This document shows, in pieces, positions 1-7,235 of a stretch of DNA of 62,951 bases. Position 1 is the first letter of the stretch. Every line of letters begins with the position of its first letter. The notes below the pieces were generated by a model. That model searched no databases. It was not told where the DNA came from and worked only from the letters and a program-made list of their open reading frames with translations. The DNA is taken from assembly GCA_905234565.1 (NCBI GenBank), contig CAJOHW010000006.1, positions 43,074 through 106,024 of the forward strand, in the 5' to 3' direction. The stretch is from an uncultured Oscillibacter sp. (lineage in GTDB: Bacteria; Bacillota; Clostridia; Oscillospirales; Oscillospiraceae). A program made the position numbers and the translations under genes.

Positions 1-38
1 ACGGGGATCTGGTATAGCGGATATTATCAAAATCAAAT

Positions 39-67
39 CCCTTCCTGTATCTGCGGGAAGGGTTTTT
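39..67. terminator. Hairpin terminator beside mnmE end
   Basis: Arms CCCTTCC (39-45) and GGGAAGG (55-61) form a hairpin with a T-run on the plus side at 63-67. It lies just past the mnmE stop codon, so it probably ends mnmE and any convergent transcript entering from the left. Confidence 0.5.
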
Positions 68-1433
68 ACTTTCCCACGCAGAACCGGGAGAAGATCCGCT
101 CCACAATTTCCTCTTTGGCGGACCGTCCCGTCAGTTCCCCCAGGGCGTCCAAGGCGTCCTCCACGTCGGTGAGGACGGCGTCGGGGGTGAACCCATCCTG
201 AAACGCCTCCTGGGCACGCAAAACCGCTTCCCGGGCACGGCGGGCGGCGTCCTCCTGGCGGAGATCCGTCAAAAGGGACCCATCCCCCTCTCCGGCGGGG
301 AACCGTTCCGCCACGGCAGACCCTAATGCGTCCAGTCCCGCCCCGGTTTTGGCGCTGCACGGCACACAGGCCGCCGGGTGCCCCTCTTGGCCGTGGAATC
401 CGGCGCTGCGGGGCAGGTCCGCCTTGTTCTCCACCCGGATCCAGGGCTTTCCGGACCCCTCCGCCAGTTGGATTGCCGCCCCTCCCTCCGCCGACGCCGG
501 GGCGCTGGCGTCCAGCACCACAAGGACCACTTCCGCCTCTCCCACGGCCCGCCGGGACCGCTCCACTCCCAACTGTTCCACCGGATCCGCCGTGTCCCGC
601 AGGCCCGCCGTGTCGGTGAGCCGCAGAAGCACCCCGCCGCACAGCACCGCCTCCTCTACCGTGTCCCGGGTGGTGCCGGGGATGTCCGTGACAATGGCCC
701 GGTCAAACCCCGCTAAGGCGTTGAGCAGGGAGGATTTCCCCGCGTTGGGAGGGCCGATGATGGCGGCCCGGACACCGTTTTTCAGCACTTTCCCCCGGGT
801 ACAGCCGGAGAGCAGGTTCTCCAAAGCCGCCCCGGCGGATTGGAGGGCGGCGCGAATGTCCGCGGGGCCAATGTCCTCAATGTCCTCGTCGGGATAGTCC
901 ACCACGGCGTAAAACCGGGAGGCCATGTCCAGCAGGGCGTCCTGGATGGGTTCCAGCACCCGGCGCAGCCCCCCGTCCAGCTGGGCGGCGGCGTTTCGGG
1001 CGGCGGCGGCAGTCCGGGCGTCGATGAGGTCCACCACCGCCTCCGCCTGGGTGAGGTCCAGCTGCCCGTTCAGAAAGGCCCGCTTCGTAAACTCTCCGGC
1101 TCTGGCCTGACGGGCCCCCGCCGCAAACAGTGCCCGCAGCACTTCCCCCAGCACCACCGGGGAGCCGTGGCAGTGGAACTCCGCGCAGTCCTCCCCCGTA
1201 TAGCTGTGGGGCCCGGGAAACCGGACCCCCAGTCCCCGGTCCAGGACCCGGCTCTGGCAGTCCAGAATCTCCCCCAGGACCATTTTCCGGGGCTCCAAGG
1301 CGGAGAAGGGCGTTCCAGAGGAACTGCGGAAAACCTGATCACATAGGGAAAAACACCGGTCCCCGGAGATGCGGACAATGCCAATGGCGCAGGGGTTCAG
1401 TCCCGTTGCGATGGCGGCGATGGGTTCGGACAC
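66..1433 (-). CDS. mnmE: tRNA uridine-5-carboxymethylaminomethyl modification GTPase MnmE
   Basis: MnmE, with MnmG, modifies the wobble uridine (cmnm5U) of several tRNAs in the cytoplasm. The 455-residue product has the N-terminal folate-binding domain (residues 1 to about 118), a helical part, an inserted G domain with P-loop GPPNAGKS (about 227-234), DIPGTTRD, DTAGLRDT and NKAD, and the diagnostic C-terminal CVGK tetrapeptide that carries the catalytic cysteine. The start is the GTG at 1433, because AAAGGAGG lies 7 nt upstream and the conserved family N-terminus begins there. The open frame continues upstream to 1667 but has no support. No mnmG is visible in the window. The gene diverges from the hydrogenase gene. 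Confidence 0.96.
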   Translation of the reverse strand: MSEPIAAIATGLNPCAIGIVRISGDRCFSLCDQVFRSSSGTPFSALEPRKMVLGEILDCQSRVLDRGLGVRFPGPHSYTGEDCAEFHCHGSPVVLGEVLRALFAAGARQARAGEFTKRAFLNGQLDLTQAEAVVDLIDARTAAAARNAAAQLDGGLRRVLEPIQDALLDMASRFYAVVDYPDEDIEDIGPADIRAALQSAGAALENLLSGCTRGKVLKNGVRAAIIGPPNAGKSSLLNALAGFDRAIVTDIPGTTRDTVEEAVLCGGVLLRLTDTAGLRDTADPVEQLGVERSRRAVGEAEVVLVVLDASAPASAEGGAAIQLAEGSGKPWIRVENKADLPRSAGFHGQEGHPAACVPCSAKTGAGLDALGSAVAERFPAGEGDGSLLTDLRQEDAARRAREAVLRAQEAFQDGFTPDAVLTDVEDALDALGELTGRSAKEEIVERIFSRFCVGK

Positions 1434-1485
1434 GGCGGATGCCTCCTTTGTCAAAACAGTTCTTGCATAGGATTGCTTATGGAGA

Positions 1486-1514
1486 ATTATACCGCCTCCG
1501 GCTGGGATTGGCAA
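1486..1514 (-). promoter_or_regulatory. mnmE promoter
   Basis: On the minus strand TTGCCA (1509-1514) and TATAAT (1486-1491) are 17 nt apart, about 50 nt before the mnmE start. Confidence 0.6.
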
Positions 1515-1550
1515 GGAAAAACCCTCACAGACTTTTCCGCCAACTATGCC

Positions 1551-1579
1551 TTGCAAATACCCGGGAGTTCCGGTATAAT
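1551..1579 (+). promoter_or_regulatory. hydrogenase promoter
   Basis: TTGCAA (1551-1556), a 17-nt spacer and a perfect TATAAT (1574-1579) precede the hydrogenase start by about 75 nt. The mnmE promoter lies back to back on the other strand. Confidence 0.65.
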
Positions 1580-1652
1580 AGAAGCACCATCGAGGGGAAT
1601 GCGGTGGAGTACGGCTGCTGGGAACACGGCGGCAAAAGGAGATGAATGGATT

Positions 1653-3275
1653 ATGAGAGGCGTACATAGCGCGGTAGACGACATCCGGCGGGGCGTATTC
1701 AAAGAGGTGGCCTTACTTGCCTATGAGGGCGGGGACCTGAGCAGGGTGAACATGATCCCCTATCAGATGATCAAAGGCGAGGTGGCCCATCACCGTTCGG
1801 ACGTGTTTCTGGAACGGGCCATTATCAAAGAGCGTCTCCGTTTGGCCCTGGGCATGAATATGCAGCCCCCGGAGGACCAGCTGCCTATCAGTGCCACCAT
1901 CCACGAGATGGAGGAAATGGGGGAATCCGGCTCCAAGAAGCACTTTGAAAAACCTCTGGTCAACATTATCCCCTTCGCCTGTAACGCCTGTCCCCCAAAA
2001 CAGATCCGCATTACGGACAGCTGCCAGGGCTGTATCTCCCACCCCTGCATGAACGTGTGCCCCAAGAACGCCATCTATTTAGACGAGCGCAAACACTGCC
2101 ACATCGACCAGTCCAAGTGCATCAAGTGCGGCAAGTGCTTCAACCAGTGCCCCTACCGGGCCATCTCCAAGATTGAGCGTCCCTGTGCCGCCGCCTGTGG
2201 CATGGACGCCATCGGCTCCGATGAACTGGGCCGGGCGAAAATCAACTATGACAAGTGCGTCAACTGCGGCATGTGTCTGGTCAACTGCCCCTTCGGCGCT
2301 ATTGCCGACAAGAGCCAGATCTATCAGACTGTCCGGGCCATTGCCCGGGGGGAGGAAGTCATCGCCATTGTGGCCCCGGCCTTTGTGGGTCAGTTCGGCA
2401 AGGAGGCGACCCCGGGAAAAATCCAGGCGGCCATGAAGGTTCTGGGTTTCGCCGACGTGGTGGAAGTGGCCATCGGCGCGGACCTCTGCACCGTACAGGA
2501 GGCCCACGCCTTCTTAGAGGAGGTTCCGGCCAAAATGCCCTGGATGGGCACCAGCTGCTGCCCCGCGTGGAGCAAAATGGCAAAGACCCTGTTCCCCCAG
2601 CAGGCGGAGTACGTGTCCATGGCCCTTACACCCATGGTCATCACTGCCCGTATGGTGAAACTCCTTTACCCCGATTCCAAGGTGGTCTTTGTAGGCCCCT
2701 GCGCCGCCAAGAAGGCGGAGGCCAACCGCCGGACCATCCGGTCCGATGTGGACTTTGTGCTGACCTTTGAGGAAATGCAGGGCATTTTCGACGCCAAGGA
2801 GATTGACTTTACAAAGATCCAGGAGGACCCGGAGGAGAAGATGGAAAACGGCACCGGGTTCGGCCGGGGCTTCGCCGTCAGCGGCGGCGTGGCGGCGGCG
2901 GTGGCGGAGACCATCTCCCATTTGGACCCGGGCCGGGAAGTGAAAATCGAAAAGGCCGAGGGTCTGCGGGACTGCCGGAAGATGCTGCTCATGGCCAAGA
3001 CCGGCAAACGGGACGGCTATCTGCTGGAAGGCATGGCCTGTCCCGGAGGCTGCGTGGCGGGAGCCGGCACCATCCAGCCGGTCAGCGTGGGGGCTATGAA
3101 CGTGGAGAAGTTCAAGAACGCCGCGGCGGTCCAGAGCTGCACCCAGACGCCCTATCTCACCAGCCTGAACGACGTGGAGATGGCCCACCTGATCACGCCT
3201 CCCGAAGGGGACGCCGTGTCCTATCCCGTGACCCGCCTGTCTCAAGAGGAGCTGTCCGGCACTCCGGAGGCGTAA
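1653..3275 (+). CDS. Monomeric [FeFe] hydrogenase, group-B-like
   Basis: The 540-residue protein should catalyse H2 formation or oxidation at an H-cluster in the cytoplasm. Two 2[4Fe-4S] ferredoxin motifs are visible, CIKCGKCFNQCP (156-167) and CVNCGMCLVNCP (202-213), preceded by extra cysteines near 110-136. All three H-cluster signatures are present: TSCCPAW (300-306), PCAAKKAE (349-356) and EGMACPGGCVAGAG (459-472). The first has Ala where the usual group A motif TSCCPGW has Gly. The N-terminal region lacks the [2Fe-2S] and His-ligated domains of CpI-type enzymes and resembles group B enzymes. The start is the ATG at 1653 with AAGGAG 11 nt upstream. No partner subunits or hydE/F/G maturases lie nearby. 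The physiological donor, probably ferredoxin, is inferred. Confidence 0.9.
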   Translation: MRGVHSAVDDIRRGVFKEVALLAYEGGDLSRVNMIPYQMIKGEVAHHRSDVFLERAIIKERLRLALGMNMQPPEDQLPISATIHEMEEMGESGSKKHFEKPLVNIIPFACNACPPKQIRITDSCQGCISHPCMNVCPKNAIYLDERKHCHIDQSKCIKCGKCFNQCPYRAISKIERPCAAACGMDAIGSDELGRAKINYDKCVNCGMCLVNCPFGAIADKSQIYQTVRAIARGEEVIAIVAPAFVGQFGKEATPGKIQAAMKVLGFADVVEVAIGADLCTVQEAHAFLEEVPAKMPWMGTSCCPAWSKMAKTLFPQQAEYVSMALTPMVITARMVKLLYPDSKVVFVGPCAAKKAEANRRTIRSDVDFVLTFEEMQGIFDAKEIDFTKIQEDPEEKMENGTGFGRGFAVSGGVAAAVAETISHLDPGREVKIEKAEGLRDCRKMLLMAKTGKRDGYLLEGMACPGGCVAGAGTIQPVSVGAMNVEKFKNAAAVQSCTQTPYLTSLNDVEMAHLITPPEGDAVSYPVTRLSQEELSGTPEA

Positions 3276-3304
3276 AACAGGCAGAAGATCCCAAATTCAG
3301 CCCC

Positions 3305-3343
3305 AAAACCAGCCGTCCCCCATGGGGGACGGCTGGTTTTTTT
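3305..3343 (+). terminator. Intrinsic terminator of the hydrogenase gene
   Basis: A perfect 16-bp stem (3305-3320 with 3325-3340) closes a CATG loop and runs into seven T residues. Confidence 0.85.
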
Positions 3344-3355
3344 GCAAAAACCCGG

Positions 3356-3384
3356 TTGCAAGGCGCCTTATAATGTGGTAAACT
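3356..3384 (+). promoter_or_regulatory. Promoter for the two small unknown genes
   Basis: TTGCAA (3356-3361) and TAAACT (3379-3384) are 17 nt apart. A transcript from here would carry repeat copy 1 in its leader. Confidence 0.45.
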
Positions 3385-3389
3385 ATATG

Positions 3390-3464
3390 CGCGTGAGCGT
3401 TTCGATTTGCCGTTAGTTGCCGTGCCAATGGCCTAAAATGCAGCAAATCTGAAAGAGCGCGGAT
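3390..3464 (+). repeat. Dispersed ~70-nt intergenic repeat, copy 1
   Basis: The sequence shares the blocks GTTGCCGTG, GGCCT, GCAAATCTGA and AGAGC with copies at 34031-34099 (reverse strand) and 52834-52904. GATTTGC near the 5' side can pair with GCAAATC near the 3' side, so the unit can fold into a hairpin. It lies between a terminator and the small gene at 3549. Confidence 0.7.
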
Positions 3465-3548
3465 AAAAGCAGATTCTTCCCCCTGCCTTTGGAAACCTAT
3501 GGGAAACGGTACGACAGATGGGGATTGATGGGAAGGCGGTGTCATTCC

Positions 3549-3821
3549 ATGGCTGAAGATAAAGAGATTGCCCAGGCCCTTGCGAAAAGCGCGCCGGGGG
3601 CCAATGTGCCGGAGGAAAACGTGTTGGACAGCGCACGGCGCCGGGCGGCCCGCCGGGCCCGGGACGAGGAGCTGGCCGCCCTTGCCAGCCTTGCGCTGAT
3701 TCGCAGCGGCATGGAGAGCCGCCATAAGATCCGGGAGGAGCGCAGCAAGGACGCGAAACCCACCCCAGAGGAACTGGAAGAACGTCTGCGCAGCATCATC
3801 AACGACGCCGACAAACATTGA
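3549..3821 (+). CDS. Small charged hypothetical protein (90 aa)
   Basis: The function is not recognised. The 90-residue product is highly charged, with an Arg-rich stretch (RRRAARRARDEE, near residues 31-42) and a predicted mostly helical, soluble character. It has no signal peptide or membrane segment. The ATG at 3549 is preceded by a weak GGGAAGG. An in-frame ATG at 3528 is an alternative start. It is followed after 19 nt by the 46-codon gene at 3841, and the pair probably share the promoter at 3356. A terminator separates the pair from the HPr-kinase-like operon. Confidence 0.6.
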   Translation: MAEDKEIAQALAKSAPGANVPEENVLDSARRRAARRARDEELAALASLALIRSGMESRHKIREERSKDAKPTPEELEERLRSIINDADKH

Positions 3822-3840
3822 ACAAAGGAGGCGCGGGAAA

Positions 3841-3981
3841 ATGACGCAGGAGGAAATGCAGCGGTTTCTGGACCGGGAATCCCGGAAGGGATCCAGCGAG
3901 TATGACGCGCTGAAAGCCTTGGCGGAAATCATCGGGATCGTGTTTCATCCGGCGGACGATGTCGAACAGAACAAAGCGTAA
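3841..3981 (+). CDS. Small hypothetical protein (46 aa)
   Basis: This short gene has a strong ribosome binding site, AAAGGAGG at 3824-3831, 9 nt before the ATG. The product begins MTQEEMQRFLDRES and ends in VEQNKA. It is acidic and probably helical, has no cysteine and has no Gly-Gly leader motif. The function is unknown. Its place just ahead of a peptide-tailoring-like operon makes it a possible precursor, but nothing in its sequence proves this and an intrinsic terminator follows it. Confidence 0.6.
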   Translation: MTQEEMQRFLDRESRKGSSEYDALKALAEIIGIVFHPADDVEQNKA

Positions 3982-4054
3982 CCCCCCGTGCTGTGGCCTA
4001 CGGCCAGATGCGGTGGATTTTCGGAAGAGGCCAAAAATCCATAACCACCAGAAT

Positions 4055-4085
4055 AAAGGCAGGCGGCCCCGGCTGCCTGCCTTTT
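4055..4085 (+). terminator. Terminator before the HPr-kinase-like operon
   Basis: AAAGGCAGGC and GCCTGCCTTT pair around an inner GCC/GGC stem and end in TTTT. It sits only 20 nt before the HPr-kinase-like start, so read-through would link the two small genes to the operon. Confidence 0.7.
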
Positions 4086-4104
4086 CCGCGTCGGAGAATA
4101 CACC

Positions 4105-4839
4105 ATGACACATACATACCGCTTTGCGGAGCAAATCGTGGAAATCCACGCCATGTATCCGGATGTGTACGCCCTGTGCGCGGATTACCGCACGGAGGGC
4201 AGGGCGGATTTCAGCGTCTCCACCACACCGCGCCATATCGCGTTTGAGCGGGAGAAATCCGCCCGGGAGGACGCCGCCGCCCACCGGGCTGTGCGGGAAT
4301 ACGGGGACGGGTACTTGGAAACCCTGGCGGTCTACCGCATGATCGCGGAGAAGATGCCCGATTACGACACCTTCCTGTTCCACGGCTCCTGTATCGCCGT
4401 GGACGGCGCGGGGTATCTCTTCACGGCGAAAAGCGGCATCGGCAAGAGCACCCACGCCCGGTTGTGGCGGGAACTGCTGGGAGACCGGGCCGTGATGGTC
4501 AACGACGACAAACCGTTGATCCGCGTCAGCGGCGGGAGCGTCCTCGTCTATGGCACCCCCTGGGATGGCAAGCACAACCTGAGTAATAATGTTGCCGTCC
4601 CGCTGCGCGCCGTCTGCGTGCTGGAACAGGCGGCGGAGAACCGTATCCGGGAGACTGCCCCGGGGGAGGCCCTGCCGACGCTGATCCAGCAGGCCTACCG
4701 TCCCATGGACCCGGCGGCACTGTCCAAAACCCTGCCCCTGATCGACCGCCTGGCCGGGAGCGTAAAGCTCTACCGCCTCGCCTGCAATATGGATCTCAGC
4801 GCCGCGGAACTGTCCTATCACACAATGAGCGGAGGATAA
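4105..4839 (+). CDS. HPr kinase/phosphorylase-like protein
   Basis: The 244-residue protein has a HprK-type P-loop, AKSGIGKST (about 108-116), an acidic motif VNDDKPLI (about 132-139) and GTPWDGK (150-156). It lacks the N-terminal domain of true HprK (about 310 residues). Proteins of this class occur in lasso-peptide and other RiPP clusters, where a few phosphorylate the peptide. Here the adjacent PqqD-like, peptidase, exporter and nucleotidyltransferase genes support a peptide-modifying role, which is an inference. The ATG at 4105 has GGAG 8 nt upstream. Its stop is 2 nt from the next start, so it leads a translationally coupled operon. Confidence 0.75.
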   Translation: MTHTYRFAEQIVEIHAMYPDVYALCADYRTEGRADFSVSTTPRHIAFEREKSAREDAAAHRAVREYGDGYLETLAVYRMIAEKMPDYDTFLFHGSCIAVDGAGYLFTAKSGIGKSTHARLWRELLGDRAVMVNDDKPLIRVSGGSVLVYGTPWDGKHNLSNNVAVPLRAVCVLEQAAENRIRETAPGEALPTLIQQAYRPMDPAALSKTLPLIDRLAGSVKLYRLACNMDLSAAELSYHTMSGG

Positions 4840-4841
4840 GT

Positions 4842-5102
4842 TTGAAACTGAAAAAAACCTTTATTGTCCACAACACGGGGTCCGAGTCCCTGCTGGTGCC
4901 GACAGGCGGCGCGGGGTTCTCCGGGCTGGTGAGAGGGAATGAAACCATGGGGGCGATTCTCTCCCTGCTGAAAGAGGATATCACAGAGGAAGCGGTGGTC
5001 TCCGCAATGGCGGCAAAGTATGACGCCCCGGAGGAGAGGATCGCCCGGGACGTGAAAAAAGTCCTGTCCGAACTGCGGAACATCGGAGCGCTGGATGAGT
5101 AA
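4842..5102 (+). CDS. PqqD-family peptide-recognition protein
   Basis: The 86-residue product resembles the PqqD/RRE winged-helix domain, which binds leader peptides and presents them to modifying enzymes. Visible features are the short beta-rich N-terminal half (FIVHNTGSESLLV), the segment MGAILSLLKED and a helical C-terminal half ending in LSELRNIGALDE. The start is TTG at 4842, chosen because GGAGG at 4831-4835 is correctly spaced and no ATG or GTG fits. It overlaps the next gene by 8 nt. A leader peptide to bind has not been identified. Confidence 0.7.
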   Translation: MKLKKTFIVHNTGSESLLVPTGGAGFSGLVRGNETMGAILSLLKEDITEEAVVSAMAAKYDAPEERIARDVKKVLSELRNIGALDE

Positions 5103-5529
5103 GTCCACGTTCGAGGAGATTCTTGCCCGTGACGGCAGGCTGGTCTATTCTCAAGTGGGCGACAGTATGTCTCCTCTGATTTGCCAGGGACGGGACCTTC
5201 TGGTGATTGAGAAACCGAAGGGACGTTTGAAACGGCTGGACATTCCTCTGTACAAACGGGACAGCGGCCAGTACGTTCTGCATCGGATTTTGAAGGTACG
5301 GAAGGATGACTATGTCATCTGCGGAGATCATCGGTGGTGCCGTGAATACGGGATCACCGATAAGCATATTATAGGAGTTCTGACCGCTGTGATCCGGGAC
5401 GGCAGGGAAATCCCGATGTCTGACTGGCGTCTCAGCCTGTACGCCCATCTGTGGTGCGATCTCTTTCCGCTCCGGGCCTTGATTCTTCGCTGCCGCGGAG
5501 TCGTGAAGCGTCTGAGGAGGCGGCTATGA
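5095..5529 (+). CDS. S24/S26-family peptidase, S26B-like
   Basis: The 144-residue protein carries GDSMSPLI (22-29) with the nucleophile Ser24, then VLHRILKV with His63, and CGDH (76-79). A Ser-His pair of this kind is the pattern of S26B signal peptidases such as SipW, while bacterial type I enzymes use Ser-Lys. There is no clear N-terminal membrane anchor. The C-terminal part is hydrophobic and basic. In this operon it could cleave a leader from an exported peptide, which is an inference. It overlaps the genes on both sides, by 8 nt upstream and 4 nt downstream. Confidence 0.7.
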   Translation: MSKSTFEEILARDGRLVYSQVGDSMSPLICQGRDLLVIEKPKGRLKRLDIPLYKRDSGQYVLHRILKVRKDDYVICGDHRWCREYGITDKHIIGVLTAVIRDGREIPMSDWRLSLYAHLWCDLFPLRALILRCRGVVKRLRRRL

Positions 5530-7235
5530 AGAAGGGAACGGAACGGTGGCTTTTTGAGGTTCCCGGCGGCAAAAAAAGCTATATTCTGGCGCTGGCCCTG
5601 GTGCAGGCGCTCCACGGGGCCTCCGGCGTCCTCTACGCGCTGTTTCTCCGGAACATCGTGGATGCCGCCACGGCGGGCAGCAGGGAGCGCTTTTGGCGGG
5701 GAATCGTCCTCATCGTGCTCCTGGTGGCGGCCCAGCTGGGCCTTCGCGCCCTGATCCGCTGGCTGACAGAACTCTCAAAGGCGTCCTTTGAAAACCTCTT
5801 TAAGCGCCGCCTGACGCGGGCCCTGCTCCACAGCGACTACCTGTCCATCAGCGCCGTCCACTCCGGCGAATGGCTCAACCGTCTGACCAGCGACACCGTG
5901 GTGGTGGCCAACGCCTATACAGAGATCGTCCCGGGCCTGGCGGGAATGGTGGTCAAACTCCTCAGCGCCCTGGTCATGATCGTGGTCCTGGAACCCCGCT
6001 TCGCCGCTGTCCTGCTCCCCGGCGGCGCGGCGCTGATGGTTTTCACCTGGCTGTTCCGCCGGGTGTTAAAGCGCCTTCACAAGCAGATGCAGGAGGCCAG
6101 CGGCCGCGTCAGAATTTTTTTGCAGGAGCGGATCATCAGTATGCTCATGATCCGCTCCTTTGCCGCGGAGGAACAGACACTGAAAGAACTGAATGAGAAA
6201 CTGGAAGAACATCAGTCCGCCCGGATGCGGAAGAACCGGTTCTCCAACCTGTGCAACATTGGCTTCGGCACGGCCATGAATGGGATGTACCTGCTGGGCG
6301 TGGGCTGGTGCGGCTATGGCATTTTGACGGGGGCCATTTCCTTTGGCACCCTGACCGCCATTACACAGCTCATCTCCCAGATCCAGTCCCCCTTCGCCAA
6401 CATCACCGGGTATCTGCCGAGGTACTATGCCATGCTGGCCAGCGCTGAGCGGCTGATGGAGGCCGAGAGCTTTCCGGCGGAGGGGAAAACTGTCCTGTCC
6501 CTGCCCGAGACAGAGGCCTTGTATCGGACCGGCTTTGCGTCGTTCGGCCTCTCCGACGTCACCTTTACTTACTATCCCGCCACAGACCGCATGGAGGCCC
6601 TGTCAAAAGAGGCCATGCCCACGGTGCTGGAACGGATCTGTCTGGAAATCCGCAGGGGGGAGTATGTGGCCTTTACGGGGCAGAGCGGCTGCGGAAAATC
6701 CACCGTGCTGAGGCTGCTGATGTGTGTCTACCAGCCCGACGGGGGCCAGCGGTATTACCGCACCCCTGCCGGAGGCGTGCGGGAACTGACCTCCGCCCAC
6801 AGGAGGCTCTTTGCCTATGTTCCCCAGGGGAACATCCTGATGAACGGGTGCATCCGGGAGGTTGTGAGTTTCGCGGACCCGGAGGCGGCGGGGGATGAGG
6901 ATCGGCTCTGGCAAGCGCTGTCGATTGCCTGCGCGGACACGTTTGTGCGGGAACTGGACGCCGGTCTGGACACCCTCCTGGGGGAGCGGGGAACCGGCCT
7001 GTCCGAGGGACAGATGCAGCGTCTGGCCATTGCCCGGGCGGTGTTTTCCCAATCGCCTGTGCTCCTGTTAGATGAAGCCACCAGCGCCCTGGACGAGGCC
7101 ACGGAGAAACGGCTGCTGACAAATCTGCGCCGGCTCACGGACAAGACGGTGATCACTGTGACCCACCGTCCGGCGGTGCTCTCCATCTGTGACCGGGTGC
7201 TGCGATTCACGGAAAGCGGGGTAGAGGAAGTATGA
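5526..7235 (+). CDS. ABC exporter, fused membrane and ATPase domains
   Basis: This is a 569-residue half-transporter. About 330 residues of six-helix membrane domain are followed by a nucleotide-binding domain with Walker A GQSGCGKST, Q-loop VPQGN, signature LSEGQMQR, Walker B VLLLDEATSALD and switch VTHRP. It lacks an N-terminal C39 peptidase domain, so any leader removal would need another enzyme such as the S26B-like neighbour. It should work as a homodimer in the membrane. Its ATG overlaps the previous stop (ATGA), and its own stop overlaps the next ATG. The exported substrate is unknown and is inferred to be a modified peptide. Confidence 0.85.
   Translation: MKKGTERWLFEVPGGKKSYILALALVQALHGASGVLYALFLRNIVDAATAGSRERFWRGIVLIVLLVAAQLGLRALIRWLTELSKASFENLFKRRLTRALLHSDYLSISAVHSGEWLNRLTSDTVVVANAYTEIVPGLAGMVVKLLSALVMIVVLEPRFAAVLLPGGAALMVFTWLFRRVLKRLHKQMQEASGRVRIFLQERIISMLMIRSFAAEEQTLKELNEKLEEHQSARMRKNRFSNLCNIGFGTAMNGMYLLGVGWCGYGILTGAISFGTLTAITQLISQIQSPFANITGYLPRYYAMLASAERLMEAESFPAEGKTVLSLPETEALYRTGFASFGLSDVTFTYYPATDRMEALSKEAMPTVLERICLEIRRGEYVAFTGQSGCGKSTVLRLLMCVYQPDGGQRYYRTPAGGVRELTSAHRRLFAYVPQGNILMNGCIREVVSFADPEAAGDEDRLWQALSIACADTFVRELDAGLDTLLGERGTGLSEGQMQRLAIARAVFSQSPVLLLDEATSALDEATEKRLLTNLRRLTDKTVITVTHRPAVLSICDRVLRFTESGVEEV

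Noticed and set aside
4105-4839. True HPr kinase/phosphorylase (hprK)
   Set aside because: The protein is about 70 residues shorter than HprK, lacks its N-terminal domain, and lies in a peptide-type operon away from lgt.
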